DNA from: Paenibacillus glacialis
GTDB taxonomy: Bacteria > Bacillota > Bacilli > Paenibacillales > Paenibacillaceae
NCBI RefSeq assembly: GCF_001637205.1
Contig: NZ_LVJH01000048.1
Coordinates: forward strand, 144,941-208,940
Direction of reading: 5' to 3'
Length of the DNA stretch: 64,000 bases
In this document: one piece after another, positions 35,895 to 44,462 of the stretch
Layout of the letters: the number at the start of each line of letters is the position of its first letter
Numbering within the stretch: the stretch's first letter is position 1
Position numbers and translations under genes: made by a program
The notes under the pieces: generated by a model
Told to the model about the DNA's origin: nothing
Databases searched by the model: none
What the model saw: the letters and a program-made list of their open reading frames with translations, nothing else

Positions 35895-36575
35895 TTGAAA
35901 CAAATATTATTTATGGGTGAATACGATAAAACGGATATGATGTTTTATCTTGGGAAATTAATCTCATTAGAGCATAAAGTGCTGATTGTCGATGTTACTA
36001 AAACACATAGATACGAGTATAGCTATCCCAAAATTTCAATGGACGTGGGTCTTCATCAACATGAACAATTGGATGTCATTGAGAATATTTCGAACTATAC
36101 TCAGCTTCAAGAAATATTAACCAATCATGAATATGACTATATTTTGGTTGATATTGATAGCGAAGAAAGTCTGGAACATTGGCCAGTTGCTGATCAGTAC
36201 TTTTTAATGACATCATATGAAAATCCAGTTATTCAGAGGAATCTTAAGTTAGTAGAAGCGTTAATGAAGAATAGAACAGACTCTGATTCTATCCGTGTTT
36301 CAAAAGTCATTTGTGAAGTCAATGTCAATTTGAACGAAGATTATCTAGATATGGTTTTTGGGGAACTGGGTATCGAGTGGAATGAATCTTATGTTTATTA
36401 CACAGATGAAAGAGATTTGATATTAAAAATTAACAATCAACAAAAGAGCACTATTTCTATTAAAAAACTGTCAGGTGAATATAAGAAAGCTCTTAAACGA
36501 ATGGTAGTTACTATTATCGATTCAGAGTTAAGATCTGTAAATACACTCTGGAAGCAAGCGGAAAGGAGTAAATAG
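35895..36575 (+). CDS. ParA/MinD-like fold protein, P-loop lost
   Basis: This 226-aa protein starts at TTG behind TAAGGAGA. It begins KQILFMGEYDKTDMMFYLGK, which aligns with the first strand and helix of ParA/TadZ ATPases but lacks any GKT/GKS. EYDYILVDIDSEESL at about residue 75 corresponds to the Walker-B-like switch. There is no TM segment. It is a likely structural or regulatory partner of the CpaF-like ATPase. The family assignment rests on fold-like pattern only. Confidence 0.55.
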   Translation: MKQILFMGEYDKTDMMFYLGKLISLEHKVLIVDVTKTHRYEYSYPKISMDVGLHQHEQLDVIENISNYTQLQEILTNHEYDYILVDIDSEESLEHWPVADQYFLMTSYENPVIQRNLKLVEALMKNRTDSDSIRVSKVICEVNVNLNEDYLDMVFGELGIEWNESYVYYTDERDLILKINNQQKSTISIKKLSGEYKKALKRMVVTIIDSELRSVNTLWKQAERSK

Positions 36576-36576
36576 A

Positions 36577-37422
36577 ATGGGGCAAGTTTCTTTTTGGGGA
36601 ATGCAGCATGGTCTTGGAGTTACTAGTAGTACTGCGGCGATTGCTGCCTTAATTGGAATGGAATATCAGATACGAACGCTAATATCTCAACCGCAATGGT
36701 CTGATAGAACACTTGAACGCTCTTTTCATAAAGCGATCAATCAATATAATAGACACTCTGAGCATGATTCTGGGAGTGGATTGGATGCTTTAGAAAGAGT
36801 AATTAAAAGCAATAAAATGGAAAGAGATACAGTGAAAAATTATACGTTAATGCTTGAACGAGAACGTCTAGATCTACTCAGAGGAACGGACAAGAAGGAG
36901 AAATTCCAATTTGAAAATTCTAATGAAGTTATCGAAGTGATTTATCAACGAGCATCTCAGTATTATGATGCTATTCTTTTAGACGTTCATAGTGGTAATA
37001 ACAGTGTGATTATTGATAACACACTCGGGAAGTCAGATTTAATTGTTGTGTGCGTAAATCAAAATATTACTTTACTGGAGAAGTATTTCGATGAGAATAA
37101 GGAATCGTGGAATATGGCTCTGAATGAAGTTCCACATGTGTTACTCATCAACCAATATGACCCAAATTCGAAATATAAAGTTCGGAATATTATGAAGAAA
37201 TATAACTATAAGGGGAAAATAATAACGATCCCGTACAATACCGAATTTAAGGACCATATAAATGATGGGGATGTAAAAGGGTATTTCTCTAAGAATCGAA
37301 ATGTGACTAAACACCACGACAATTATTACTTTATTAAAGAAGTTAGAAGGGCTGCAGAGATGATTTTGACAGAGATTGGAGTCAATACACATATTAAGTC
37401 TATAGAAAGAGGGGCAATTTAA
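36577..37422 (+). CDS. ParA/TadZ-like protein with deviant nucleotide loop
   Basis: This 281-aa protein starts one base after the previous stop. It begins VSFWGMQHGLGVTSSTAAIA, placing G-x-G-V-T-S-S-T where ParA has K-G-G-V-G-K-T/S. The Walker lysine is absent. YYDAILLDVHSGNN at about residue 128 and DLIVVCVNQN at about 153 fit the switch and following strand of the SIMIBI class. VLLINQYDPNSKYK is the guanine/adenine-pocket region. The stop is directly followed by the ATG of the CpaF-like gene, indicating tight coupling. Confidence 0.6.
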   Translation: MGQVSFWGMQHGLGVTSSTAAIAALIGMEYQIRTLISQPQWSDRTLERSFHKAINQYNRHSEHDSGSGLDALERVIKSNKMERDTVKNYTLMLERERLDLLRGTDKKEKFQFENSNEVIEVIYQRASQYYDAILLDVHSGNNSVIIDNTLGKSDLIVVCVNQNITLLEKYFDENKESWNMALNEVPHVLLINQYDPNSKYKVRNIMKKYNYKGKIITIPYNTEFKDHINDGDVKGYFSKNRNVTKHHDNYYFIKEVRRAAEMILTEIGVNTHIKSIERGAI

Positions 37423-39327
37423 ATGGGGATACCCTGGACCATTAACTTCCTTGTTATCATCCTCATTATTATAGCTTTGATCCTGTACTTGTTTACCAAG
37501 CTGTATCGTAAACCAATGGAACCACGTAGTAATAAGGCGGATCAGGACGTCGAAAGGTTTACGCTAGATCGAATTCTCGAATATGTAAAGATAACAATTA
37601 GCAGTTTTGTGAATAACAACTTGTTGGACATGGGGCTTTCTGGCGAAGAATATGCTAGACGTCAGGCGATTGTTACGGAACTTAGGAACGCAATGAAAAA
37701 TGCCACCTCTGGAGATATTCAAGAAAAGATATATCTAAAGCAATATATCTATGATTTGCTTGATAGAAATTACGGACTTAATGAGATAAACATCAATTAT
37801 ATTATTCCTTTTGATGATTTAGGGAGTTTGTCAGATCAAGATCGATTTGATATTTTACTTCATAAATACAAGAAGAAATATGGTTTTCAAGGATTAACGA
37901 AATTAATTGAAAAGTACAAATTGGACGAGCCTAAACGTGTGATTGAAGATGGTACTGTAGATTCGTATATTATTACGAGTAAAGAGATTGAGACCATTTA
38001 TACACAAGAGGCCAAGAATAAGTTGGATTATTCCGACAAACTAAACATTATTGTGCAGCGAATCTATCAGCAGTATAAAGGCTTTGGGGTCATTGACGAA
38101 ATTCGTGATATGTCTATTGATGGTGTATCTGGAGGTGTATCTGGTATTCCTACTAGTATGCAGATCGTTGAAGATGAAATTGATCTGATGTATGGAATGA
38201 AAAATTTGAAACATCCAGGATACCAAAGTGTTTGGATTTTCTTTAGAGGGAAGTCTATTCATTTATCATTTCTTAGTTTCGAATCAGATATTGAGCTTAA
38301 GCGGGTTTGTCAGAATATTTATAAATATGACAATCCAGGTCAACTCACGGAGACGAATGGTTACAAAGTCAATGAGATGAAGGATGGGTCTCGTGTTGTA
38401 GTTGTTAGACCGCCTTTTGCAGAAAGCTGGGCCTTTTTTGTACGAAAATTCGATTTGCCAAATATGAATCTAGATAAACTTGTATCATCACAAGATATGA
38501 CCAGTGCAGAACTTCCTCGTGAAATGATTAAACATCTCATGAAAGGTGCACAAGTAACAGCATTTACTGGACCGCAGGGCTCGGGGAAAACCTCACTTAT
38601 TATGGCATCAGTTAAATATATTTATGCTACGTTGACGTTACGTATTCAGGAAATGACCTTTGAATTACATCTGAGAAGGCTATATCCAGAACGTAACTCT
38701 CTAGCCTTTAGAGAAACTGATACGATTGCAGGTCAGGCAGGGCTGGATCTCCAGAAAAAAACGGATGGTTCAGTAAACATTCTAGGAGAAGTAGCCACAG
38801 ATCCAGTAGCGGCTTGGATGATTCAGATGTCACAAGTAGCAAGTTTGTTTACAATTTTCACGCACCACGCCACATCAGTTAGAGAATTGGTATGGTCACT
38901 TCGAAATTCACTGCTCAAAACAGGTGTGTTCCAGAATGAACGAATTGCAGAGGAACAGGTTGTAAATGCCGTGAAGTGGGATATTCATATTCGAAAAGAA
39001 AACGATGGTAGAAGATATATCGAACGAATAACTGAAATCATACCTATAAAGTATGACTTTGATATTTTCGAACAAGAAGGTGCTTTCACCAAAGGAGATA
39101 GCTTAGAGCATAAAATGGATTCATTGGTAGAATTACAACGCGAGATGTTTCGAAGAAGTAATGGGCGAGTGTGGAAGTCACAAAACATCATTGAATATCG
39201 AAATGGTGAATACATAGCGACAGGATCTATTTCACCTGAAAAAATTGAAAATATGATGTTTAATATGACCCGGGAAGATCGTAACTCGTTTGAGCTCTTC
39301 TTGAACCGTTACTGGGGGCAAGCGTAA
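37423..39327 (+). CDS. CpaF/TadA-like secretion ATPase with N-terminal TM
   Basis: This 634-aa protein carries an N-terminal TM helix (about 7-27), an N-terminal domain (about 40-350) and a GspE/VirB11-type ATPase domain. Walker A is GPQGSGKTS (383-391). FRETD lies where an Asp-box is expected, and the Walker-B-like segment reads VNILGEVATDPVAAWMIQM. FTIFTHHA carries the His box. In CpaF the final region binds nucleotides as a hexamer and drives pilin assembly. A membrane anchor is not normal for CpaF and may tie this motor to the T7SS membrane complex. Its start abuts the preceding stop and its stop overlaps the next start. Confidence 0.82.
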   Translation: MGIPWTINFLVIILIIIALILYLFTKLYRKPMEPRSNKADQDVERFTLDRILEYVKITISSFVNNNLLDMGLSGEEYARRQAIVTELRNAMKNATSGDIQEKIYLKQYIYDLLDRNYGLNEININYIIPFDDLGSLSDQDRFDILLHKYKKKYGFQGLTKLIEKYKLDEPKRVIEDGTVDSYIITSKEIETIYTQEAKNKLDYSDKLNIIVQRIYQQYKGFGVIDEIRDMSIDGVSGGVSGIPTSMQIVEDEIDLMYGMKNLKHPGYQSVWIFFRGKSIHLSFLSFESDIELKRVCQNIYKYDNPGQLTETNGYKVNEMKDGSRVVVVRPPFAESWAFFVRKFDLPNMNLDKLVSSQDMTSAELPREMIKHLMKGAQVTAFTGPQGSGKTSLIMASVKYIYATLTLRIQEMTFELHLRRLYPERNSLAFRETDTIAGQAGLDLQKKTDGSVNILGEVATDPVAAWMIQMSQVASLFTIFTHHATSVRELVWSLRNSLLKTGVFQNERIAEEQVVNAVKWDIHIRKENDGRRYIERITEIIPIKYDFDIFEQEGAFTKGDSLEHKMDSLVELQREMFRRSNGRVWKSQNIIEYRNGEYIATGSISPEKIENMMFNMTREDRNSFELFLNRYWGQA

Positions 39328-41405
39328 TGAATAAATGGTTTTGGATTTTACTAATCAGTGGTATTGCGATACTAGCTTCTGGTGGATTCTTATTGTATAG
39401 CATTCTGAAAGAGAGAAAGAGAAGAAAGAACTTCGGCAGTGTGTGGGCTTCGAGCAAGGCTAAGAAACAAGTCGCAAGTCCAAAGCTAATGATCTTCTAC
39501 CAAAAATCATATGTGCAGCTTGTAAAAATACCGATCATTAAATCCCAAATGTTACGCATTAGGAAACGATTAATGTCTATTAATACGTATGATGAGTTCA
39601 CTCTTCGTAAAGAAACGATGCGCATTACATTTTTAACACTTGGAATTATAGTCGGAAGTGTAACTCTTCTCGCCATACTGAGTCAAAGTGGTCTAGCTGT
39701 TTTCTTCGGTATTCTTGTTGCGATTATCGCTAATGAGCTGTTTATAGATATCTTCGTTAACCGAGTAGAGGACAGAATACTTAAACAGTTCGCTGGCGTA
39801 TTAGAAGATAATCGTCATTATTATCAAGAACTTCGGATGGTAGATGAAGCGATTTATCAAGCAGCGCAAGGATCTCCGCACGATATTAAGATGCAAACGG
39901 AAAAGATTCATGAAATTCTGACATCTAAAGAACCGGCTAAAGAACTTGAGAGATATTACGCTGTGGCACCAAATAGGTACCTTAAAGTGTTCTCAGGAGT
40001 GTCCTATTTAATCATGGAGTATGGGGACAAAGTATTGCCGAAAGGATCTATGTATTTAAATGCGATTAACAAATTTGTTCAAGAAATTAGATATGATCTA
40101 CTCCGTCGTCAGAAATTACGATATAAACTGGGTGGATTAACACTGATTGCAATTGTTCCTATATTGCTTTCTTTCCCTCTGATGTACTGGGCACAGGAGT
40201 ATTTCCCTATGACTCGTGAGTTCTATGAGAGTAAGATGGGTTACTTGATTAAATTGTTTATCTATACGATCGCGGCTATATGTTACGTTCTGATTCGAAA
40301 ATTATCTGAAAATGATGAAGCCAAGTATGTCTCTAAGGGACCTAAGTGGCAATGGGAAAAGAAAATTTACAGTTGGCCTTGGGCCAAATGGGTTATTGAT
40401 CGCCTGGTTCCGGCCAATCATACTAGGAATCATTACCGCTCTAACATGTTACTGAAAGAAGTGAACTCCCCACTGACGTTGGAATGGTTCTATGTTCATC
40501 GAATTATGATGAGCTTGGTAAGTTTTATTGGAGTTGTCGTATTATGTGTATTCCTTCATTTCAACACGTTAAATCAAGTGTTCACTAACCCCACATCAGA
40601 GCAGACTAAGATTCTGGGATATATGAATGATAAAGAATTACAAAGTGCCGAGGCACTTACTGCTTCTGATAACGCTATTATTAAAGAGGTACGAAATGAG
40701 AGAGAAGTGACGAGGGATCTCATCGCAGATAAAGTGCGCTCTAATAGCAATCTTGATGTGCCAACAGAGGATGTTGCCTTCAACAATACCGTTAATCGAA
40801 TTACCGAGAAGATAAATACAATTAATAATGAATACTTCCGTTGGTGGGAGTTGTTGATTGCAATTGCAATTGCATCCATAGGGTACTATTTCCCCGTCTG
40901 GCTGATGCAATTTCAACGGAAAATGCGTGCGTTGGAAATGCAGAACGAAGTGGATCAATTCCATGTGCTTATTTCGATCTTATCAGAATTTGATCGGATT
41001 TCAGTAGAATCGGTTCTTGAATGGATGGAAAGATATAGTATCATTTTCAGACCAGCACTACAACGTTGCCTTCTGAATTTTGACAGTGGAGCTGAAGAAG
41101 CGTTGAGAGCGCTACAGAGGGATGCACCATTTGAATCTTTTAACAGAATTACGAAGAGACTCCTTCAGGCGGTTGAGAAGATTTCGATTCGTGATGCCTT
41201 TGATGACTTGGAAATGGAGCAGGAGTATTATGCAGAGCAGAAGAAGGAACGACTAGAACGTCTTATACGTCAAAAGTCTTCATGGGGTAAAATGTTAGGT
41301 TGGACGCCAGGAGCACTATTGATTGGGTTGTATCTCGTCTTTCCATTTCTGTACATGTCATTCGGCCAGCTCGGTGATTTATCGATCCAAATGCAATCCA
41401 TATAA
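39327..41405 (+). CDS. TadB-TadC-like fusion, inner-membrane platform protein
   Basis: This 692-aa protein starts at the last base of the previous stop (TAATG). It has about eight TM segments in two sets. One T2SSF-like half covers about 1-335 (TM near 5-25, 95-140, 270-290, 305-325). The second covers about 395-690 and ends LGWTPGALLIGLYLVFPFLY. TadB and TadC are normally separate proteins that together form the platform on which the ATPase acts. The extracellular stretch after the middle TM (about 420-500) is charged and not seen in ordinary TadC. Confidence 0.7.
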   Translation: MNKWFWILLISGIAILASGGFLLYSILKERKRRKNFGSVWASSKAKKQVASPKLMIFYQKSYVQLVKIPIIKSQMLRIRKRLMSINTYDEFTLRKETMRITFLTLGIIVGSVTLLAILSQSGLAVFFGILVAIIANELFIDIFVNRVEDRILKQFAGVLEDNRHYYQELRMVDEAIYQAAQGSPHDIKMQTEKIHEILTSKEPAKELERYYAVAPNRYLKVFSGVSYLIMEYGDKVLPKGSMYLNAINKFVQEIRYDLLRRQKLRYKLGGLTLIAIVPILLSFPLMYWAQEYFPMTREFYESKMGYLIKLFIYTIAAICYVLIRKLSENDEAKYVSKGPKWQWEKKIYSWPWAKWVIDRLVPANHTRNHYRSNMLLKEVNSPLTLEWFYVHRIMMSLVSFIGVVVLCVFLHFNTLNQVFTNPTSEQTKILGYMNDKELQSAEALTASDNAIIKEVRNEREVTRDLIADKVRSNSNLDVPTEDVAFNNTVNRITEKINTINNEYFRWWELLIAIAIASIGYYFPVWLMQFQRKMRALEMQNEVDQFHVLISILSEFDRISVESVLEWMERYSIIFRPALQRCLLNFDSGAEEALRALQRDAPFESFNRITKRLLQAVEKISIRDAFDDLEMEQEYYAEQKKERLERLIRQKSSWGKMLGWTPGALLIGLYLVFPFLYMSFGQLGDLSIQMQSI

Positions 41406-41430
41406 TAAATGAATGGGAGAATGATTAATC

Positions 41431-41910
41431 ATGGAAGAAAATACTGGCGTAGGTATACGAGTTGCAGCAGGGATATTCTTGACGATCATGTTAATAACGA
41501 TTGTGGTTATTATTACTATTTCTTCTCAAGATGCTGCGAAACAAGGTCAGACGAAGATGGCTTCAATTACGACTCAACTATCAGATACGGAGTTCAACAC
41601 GTATAACAATACGACATTGTCAGGAAGCCAAGTGCTGAATGCGGTTCGACAGTATATGGATCAAGCGCAATTTGGGCTCCAGGTCACTACGGGGAAACAA
41701 ATTGCTGCGGGATCAGCACCAACGTTTTACGGGAATACATTTACAAGTGAAGGAGAAGTAACAAATGCGGATATTTATAAAAATAGGACTCTTACACCGG
41801 CTGAAAATCAGTCATCAGTAGAATATATTAATCCGAGCGGTAAGTTTACATCGGAAGTGAAAAAGGACAAAAACAATATGGTTCGTGGAATTATATTTAC
41901 ACAGATTTAA
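41431..41910 (+). CDS. Pilin-like protein, tandem copy 1
   Basis: This 159-aa protein has a short cytosolic N-terminus (MEENTGVGIRVAAG) and one TM helix (about 11-33), followed by an extracellular domain, the layout of Flp-type pseudopilins. Residues TTLSGSQVLNAVRQYM lie at about 60-75. A prepilin cleavage site (G followed by E at +5) is not obvious, and no prepilin peptidase gene is present in this window. The first ~76 residues are identical to those of the next protein, while the ends differ. The ribosome binding site GGGAGA is good. Confidence 0.68.
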   Translation: MEENTGVGIRVAAGIFLTIMLITIVVIITISSQDAAKQGQTKMASITTQLSDTEFNTYNNTTLSGSQVLNAVRQYMDQAQFGLQVTTGKQIAAGSAPTFYGNTFTSEGEVTNADIYKNRTLTPAENQSSVEYINPSGKFTSEVKKDKNNMVRGIIFTQI

Positions 41911-41962
41911 ACAATTGTGATCAATTCTTATCATAAATTCGAGCAGGGGAGAATGATTAATC

Positions 41963-42427
41963 ATGGAAGAAAATACTGGCGTAGGTATACGAGTTGCGGC
42001 AGGAATATTCTTGACGATCATGTTAATAACGATTGTAGTTATCATTACTATTTCTTCACAAGATGCAGCGAAACAAGGCCAGACGAAGATGGCTTCAATT
42101 ACAACACAACTATCAGATACGGAGTTCAACACGTATAACAACACGACATTATCAGGAAGCCAAGTGCTGAATGCGGTTCGACAGTATATGGATCTAGAGC
42201 AATTCGGAATTCATGTTACAACGGGGAAGAGAGCTGGAAAATTTTATGGAAATAGATTTGATATCACTAATGGAAATGTAGACCCGTCCTATCAAAAAAA
42301 TAATGATCTGAGACCGGCTGAAGATCAATCCCAATCAGTTTACATTAACCCAAGCGGTAAATTTACTTCTAGAGTGGTAAGGGACGCAAACAATATGATC
42401 CGTGGAATTGTATTTGAACAACTTTAA
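41963..42427 (+). CDS. Pilin-like protein, tandem copy 2
   Basis: This 154-aa protein repeats copy 1 from 24 bases before its start through about codon 76 with only scattered silent changes. It then diverges (LEQFGIHVTTGKRAGKFYGN) and converges again at the end (NPSGKFTSRV, then NNMIRGIVF). The pattern suggests a recent tandem duplication with selection on the outward-facing middle. A hairpin follows it. Confidence 0.68.
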   Translation: MEENTGVGIRVAAGIFLTIMLITIVVIITISSQDAAKQGQTKMASITTQLSDTEFNTYNNTTLSGSQVLNAVRQYMDLEQFGIHVTTGKRAGKFYGNRFDITNGNVDPSYQKNNDLRPAEDQSQSVYINPSGKFTSRVVRDANNMIRGIVFEQL

Positions 42428-42433
42428 TTTCAT

Positions 42434-42477
42434 GGAGATAATACGACCAATTTCTAATAGGGGATCGGATTATCTCC
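42434..42477 (+). terminator. Possible intra-operon attenuating hairpin
   Basis: GGAGATAAT (42434-42442) and ATTATCTCC (42469-42477) form a perfect 9-bp stem with a 26-nt loop, followed by TTTC. It lies between the twin pilin genes and the rest of the operon and could let pilins be made in excess, in the way major pilin genes often are. Confidence 0.5.
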
Positions 42478-42493
42478 TTTCATGGGGGCCAAT

Positions 42494-42874
42494 GTGAGCG
42501 ATACAGTTGAAAAAGCGATAATAATTGTGGCTGAACTCTTCCTGTTCATCACGGCATGTATGTTCACCATAGGTGGTATTAATGCACAGGAGGCAGCAAT
42601 CACTACAATACGCCAAGCGACAGAGCAAGAGGAACGGCACTTGTATACAAGTCTTCAGGTGAATGGTAAGGAAACCTATACGGGTGCTGAGGTTCTACAG
42701 AGCATTCAACAGATTCATAATTTAAATGCGAATATTAGAGTAGGTAACCAATTCTTCTCGAAAAGTTTAGAACTTGAAGTCACGGACGTGTCTGGAGTTA
42801 ATCTAGATAAGATATATGATGTATCCTATGTTCGAGATGGAATGGGGATTGTAACGACTATTGTTTTTACATAG
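42494..42874 (+). CDS. Pseudopilin-like protein
   Basis: This protein of about 126 aa has an N-terminal TM helix (KAIIIVAELFLFITACMFTI) and a small extracellular domain containing GAEVLQSIQQIHNLNANIRV. That resembles the GSQVLNAV block of the two preceding proteins, so the three are probably distant paralogues. GTG 42494 is well placed behind GGGGG. ATG 42482 would add four residues but lacks a site. It ends three bases before the next frame's alternative start. Confidence 0.6.
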   Translation: MSDTVEKAIIIVAELFLFITACMFTIGGINAQEAAITTIRQATEQEERHLYTSLQVNGKETYTGAEVLQSIQQIHNLNANIRVGNQFFSKSLELEVTDVSGVNLDKIYDVSYVRDGMGIVTTIVFT

Positions 42875-42886
42875 AGGGTGAGAGAT

Positions 42887-43441
42887 TTGGAATTATCATT
42901 ATCAAAAATACTGGGTATTTTTATTGCTGTAGTCCTATTATTTGGGTATCCATTGTATCAACAGGCTCTAAGACAAGATGAATTATCTCAAATTGTTGTT
43001 CACTCCGCTGTTGTGGAGTTTGTTGATGCATCCCGAACGAAAGGGTACATTACACCGAAGATGTATTTAGATTTCAATAAGAAATTAGGTGCCACAGGGA
43101 ATCAGTATGATATTCAGTTAGAGCATCTTCATAAGAAATATAATCCAGATTATACAGATCCCGCGAATCCAAGTAGTTTCGTTGATAGTTTTACTACTTA
43201 TTTTGATGGTCATTATACCGAAGAAGTGATGAAGATATTGTTTCCTAACAATACGAATGCTCTTGATAATGAACATCGGAGATACGTTATGGCTGTAGGA
43301 GATTTCTTAACAGTCAAGGTGAAAAATAATAATCGTACGATGGCTACAGTTCTTCAGGATTTTTTCACTAATTCGAATACAGGAAGCAATATTAAGGTTT
43401 TTATGCCTTACGGAGGAATGGTCATCAATGAAGATTACTAA
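42887..43441 (+). CDS. TadE/TadF-like pseudopilin
   Basis: This protein of about 184 aa starts at TTG 42887 (behind GAGGGTGAG) or GTG 42878. It has an N-terminal TM helix (ILGIFIAVVLLFGYPLYQQA) and an extracellular domain of about 155 residues. The stretch SAVVEFVDASRTKGYITPKM is close to the region after the TM in TadE/TadF-type proteins, but no domain can be named safely. It overlaps the following gene by 14 bases. Confidence 0.6.
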   Translation: MELSLSKILGIFIAVVLLFGYPLYQQALRQDELSQIVVHSAVVEFVDASRTKGYITPKMYLDFNKKLGATGNQYDIQLEHLHKKYNPDYTDPANPSSFVDSFTTYFDGHYTEEVMKILFPNNTNALDNEHRRYVMAVGDFLTVKVKNNNRTMATVLQDFFTNSNTGSNIKVFMPYGGMVINEDY

Positions 43442-44432
43442 TTTGGCGATTCTCTTTGTATGCATATTCTTTCCTTTTTTCATCATCATGGATTTTCATG
43501 TGCGGGATCAAAAAACGGTTCTTACTCTTAATGATCAGTATACCGTAGCATTGCGCACTGCTTTACAAGATGCCGGTCATATGCTGAATACGAATGAACT
43601 TCAAGAACTTGAAGCTGGTTATGAATCGTCGAAATACTTCAAAGCAGATAAGGAACTTGCGCTGGATACTTTTTATAGAACGTTATATTTGAACTTCGGC
43701 ATGGAATCGGATCCAATTGCTCAAGGTAATCTGACTGGTTATATTCCGGCTGTCGCCGTCATTGATTATGACGGTTACTACATCTATGCCATGACTGAAT
43801 ACAGAGACATGAACGGGCAGTTGATATTTAAGCCGATGTGGAATCCGAAGAAACCATATTCCTATTCAGACAGTTATGGGAATAGCATCAACTTTACTTT
43901 AGACAACTATGTTCATGCTTATGACTCTGGTACTAGGACTTGGTCTGAAGGATTTCAAGAGGATATACAGCAGGATGTTCAGAATCATATTAGTCAGATT
44001 AGAATTCCGCTAATGATGGACTCAGTAAGCTTCGATCAGGTACGCAGAAGTACTATTGTGAAGCGAATTCAGGAAGATTTGGCTTATTTCATTAATAAGC
44101 ATAATGAATATGCAACTAGATACGGGATAAATTATACATTTAAGTTACCTCAGATCCCACAAGAAGAATGGACGAACTCGATAGATGATATCGGAATGAT
44201 GGCGTTCATTCAAGGTATTCCGGTGGGCGATCAATTCTACAACAATTACGCATTTGGTGGTGGGCGTCTAGTGAAAAAGACCTTTATCAAAGGTGCGGTG
44301 AACGAGAAAGGTATTAAAGTATATTATAAGGACACTTGTTCTTATCCATACCCTCTGGAAGAGACTTTTGGCAGCGAGAAAGATGCAGCAAGAGCAGGTT
44401 ATTTCCCGAAGGAATGTGTAAATGGACAATAA
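43428..44432 (+). CDS. Membrane-anchored extracellular protein of the Tad-like locus
   Basis: This 334-aa protein has one N-terminal TM helix (LAILFVCIFFPFFIIMDFH) and a large extracellular domain. VAVIDYDGYYIYAMTEYRDM at about residue 108 is a strand-rich block, and two Cys (in KDTCSYPYP and KECVNG) near the end may form a disulfide. It overlaps the previous gene, so translation is coupled. It may be a TadF/TadG-like minor pseudopilin; the family is not certain. Confidence 0.55.
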   Translation: MKITNLAILFVCIFFPFFIIMDFHVRDQKTVLTLNDQYTVALRTALQDAGHMLNTNELQELEAGYESSKYFKADKELALDTFYRTLYLNFGMESDPIAQGNLTGYIPAVAVIDYDGYYIYAMTEYRDMNGQLIFKPMWNPKKPYSYSDSYGNSINFTLDNYVHAYDSGTRTWSEGFQEDIQQDVQNHISQIRIPLMMDSVSFDQVRRSTIVKRIQEDLAYFINKHNEYATRYGINYTFKLPQIPQEEWTNSIDDIGMMAFIQGIPVGDQFYNNYAFGGGRLVKKTFIKGAVNEKGIKVYYKDTCSYPYPLEETFGSEKDAARAGYFPKECVNGQ

Positions 44433-44462
44433 CTAGACTTCAACGAGAGTGAGTGATTATAC

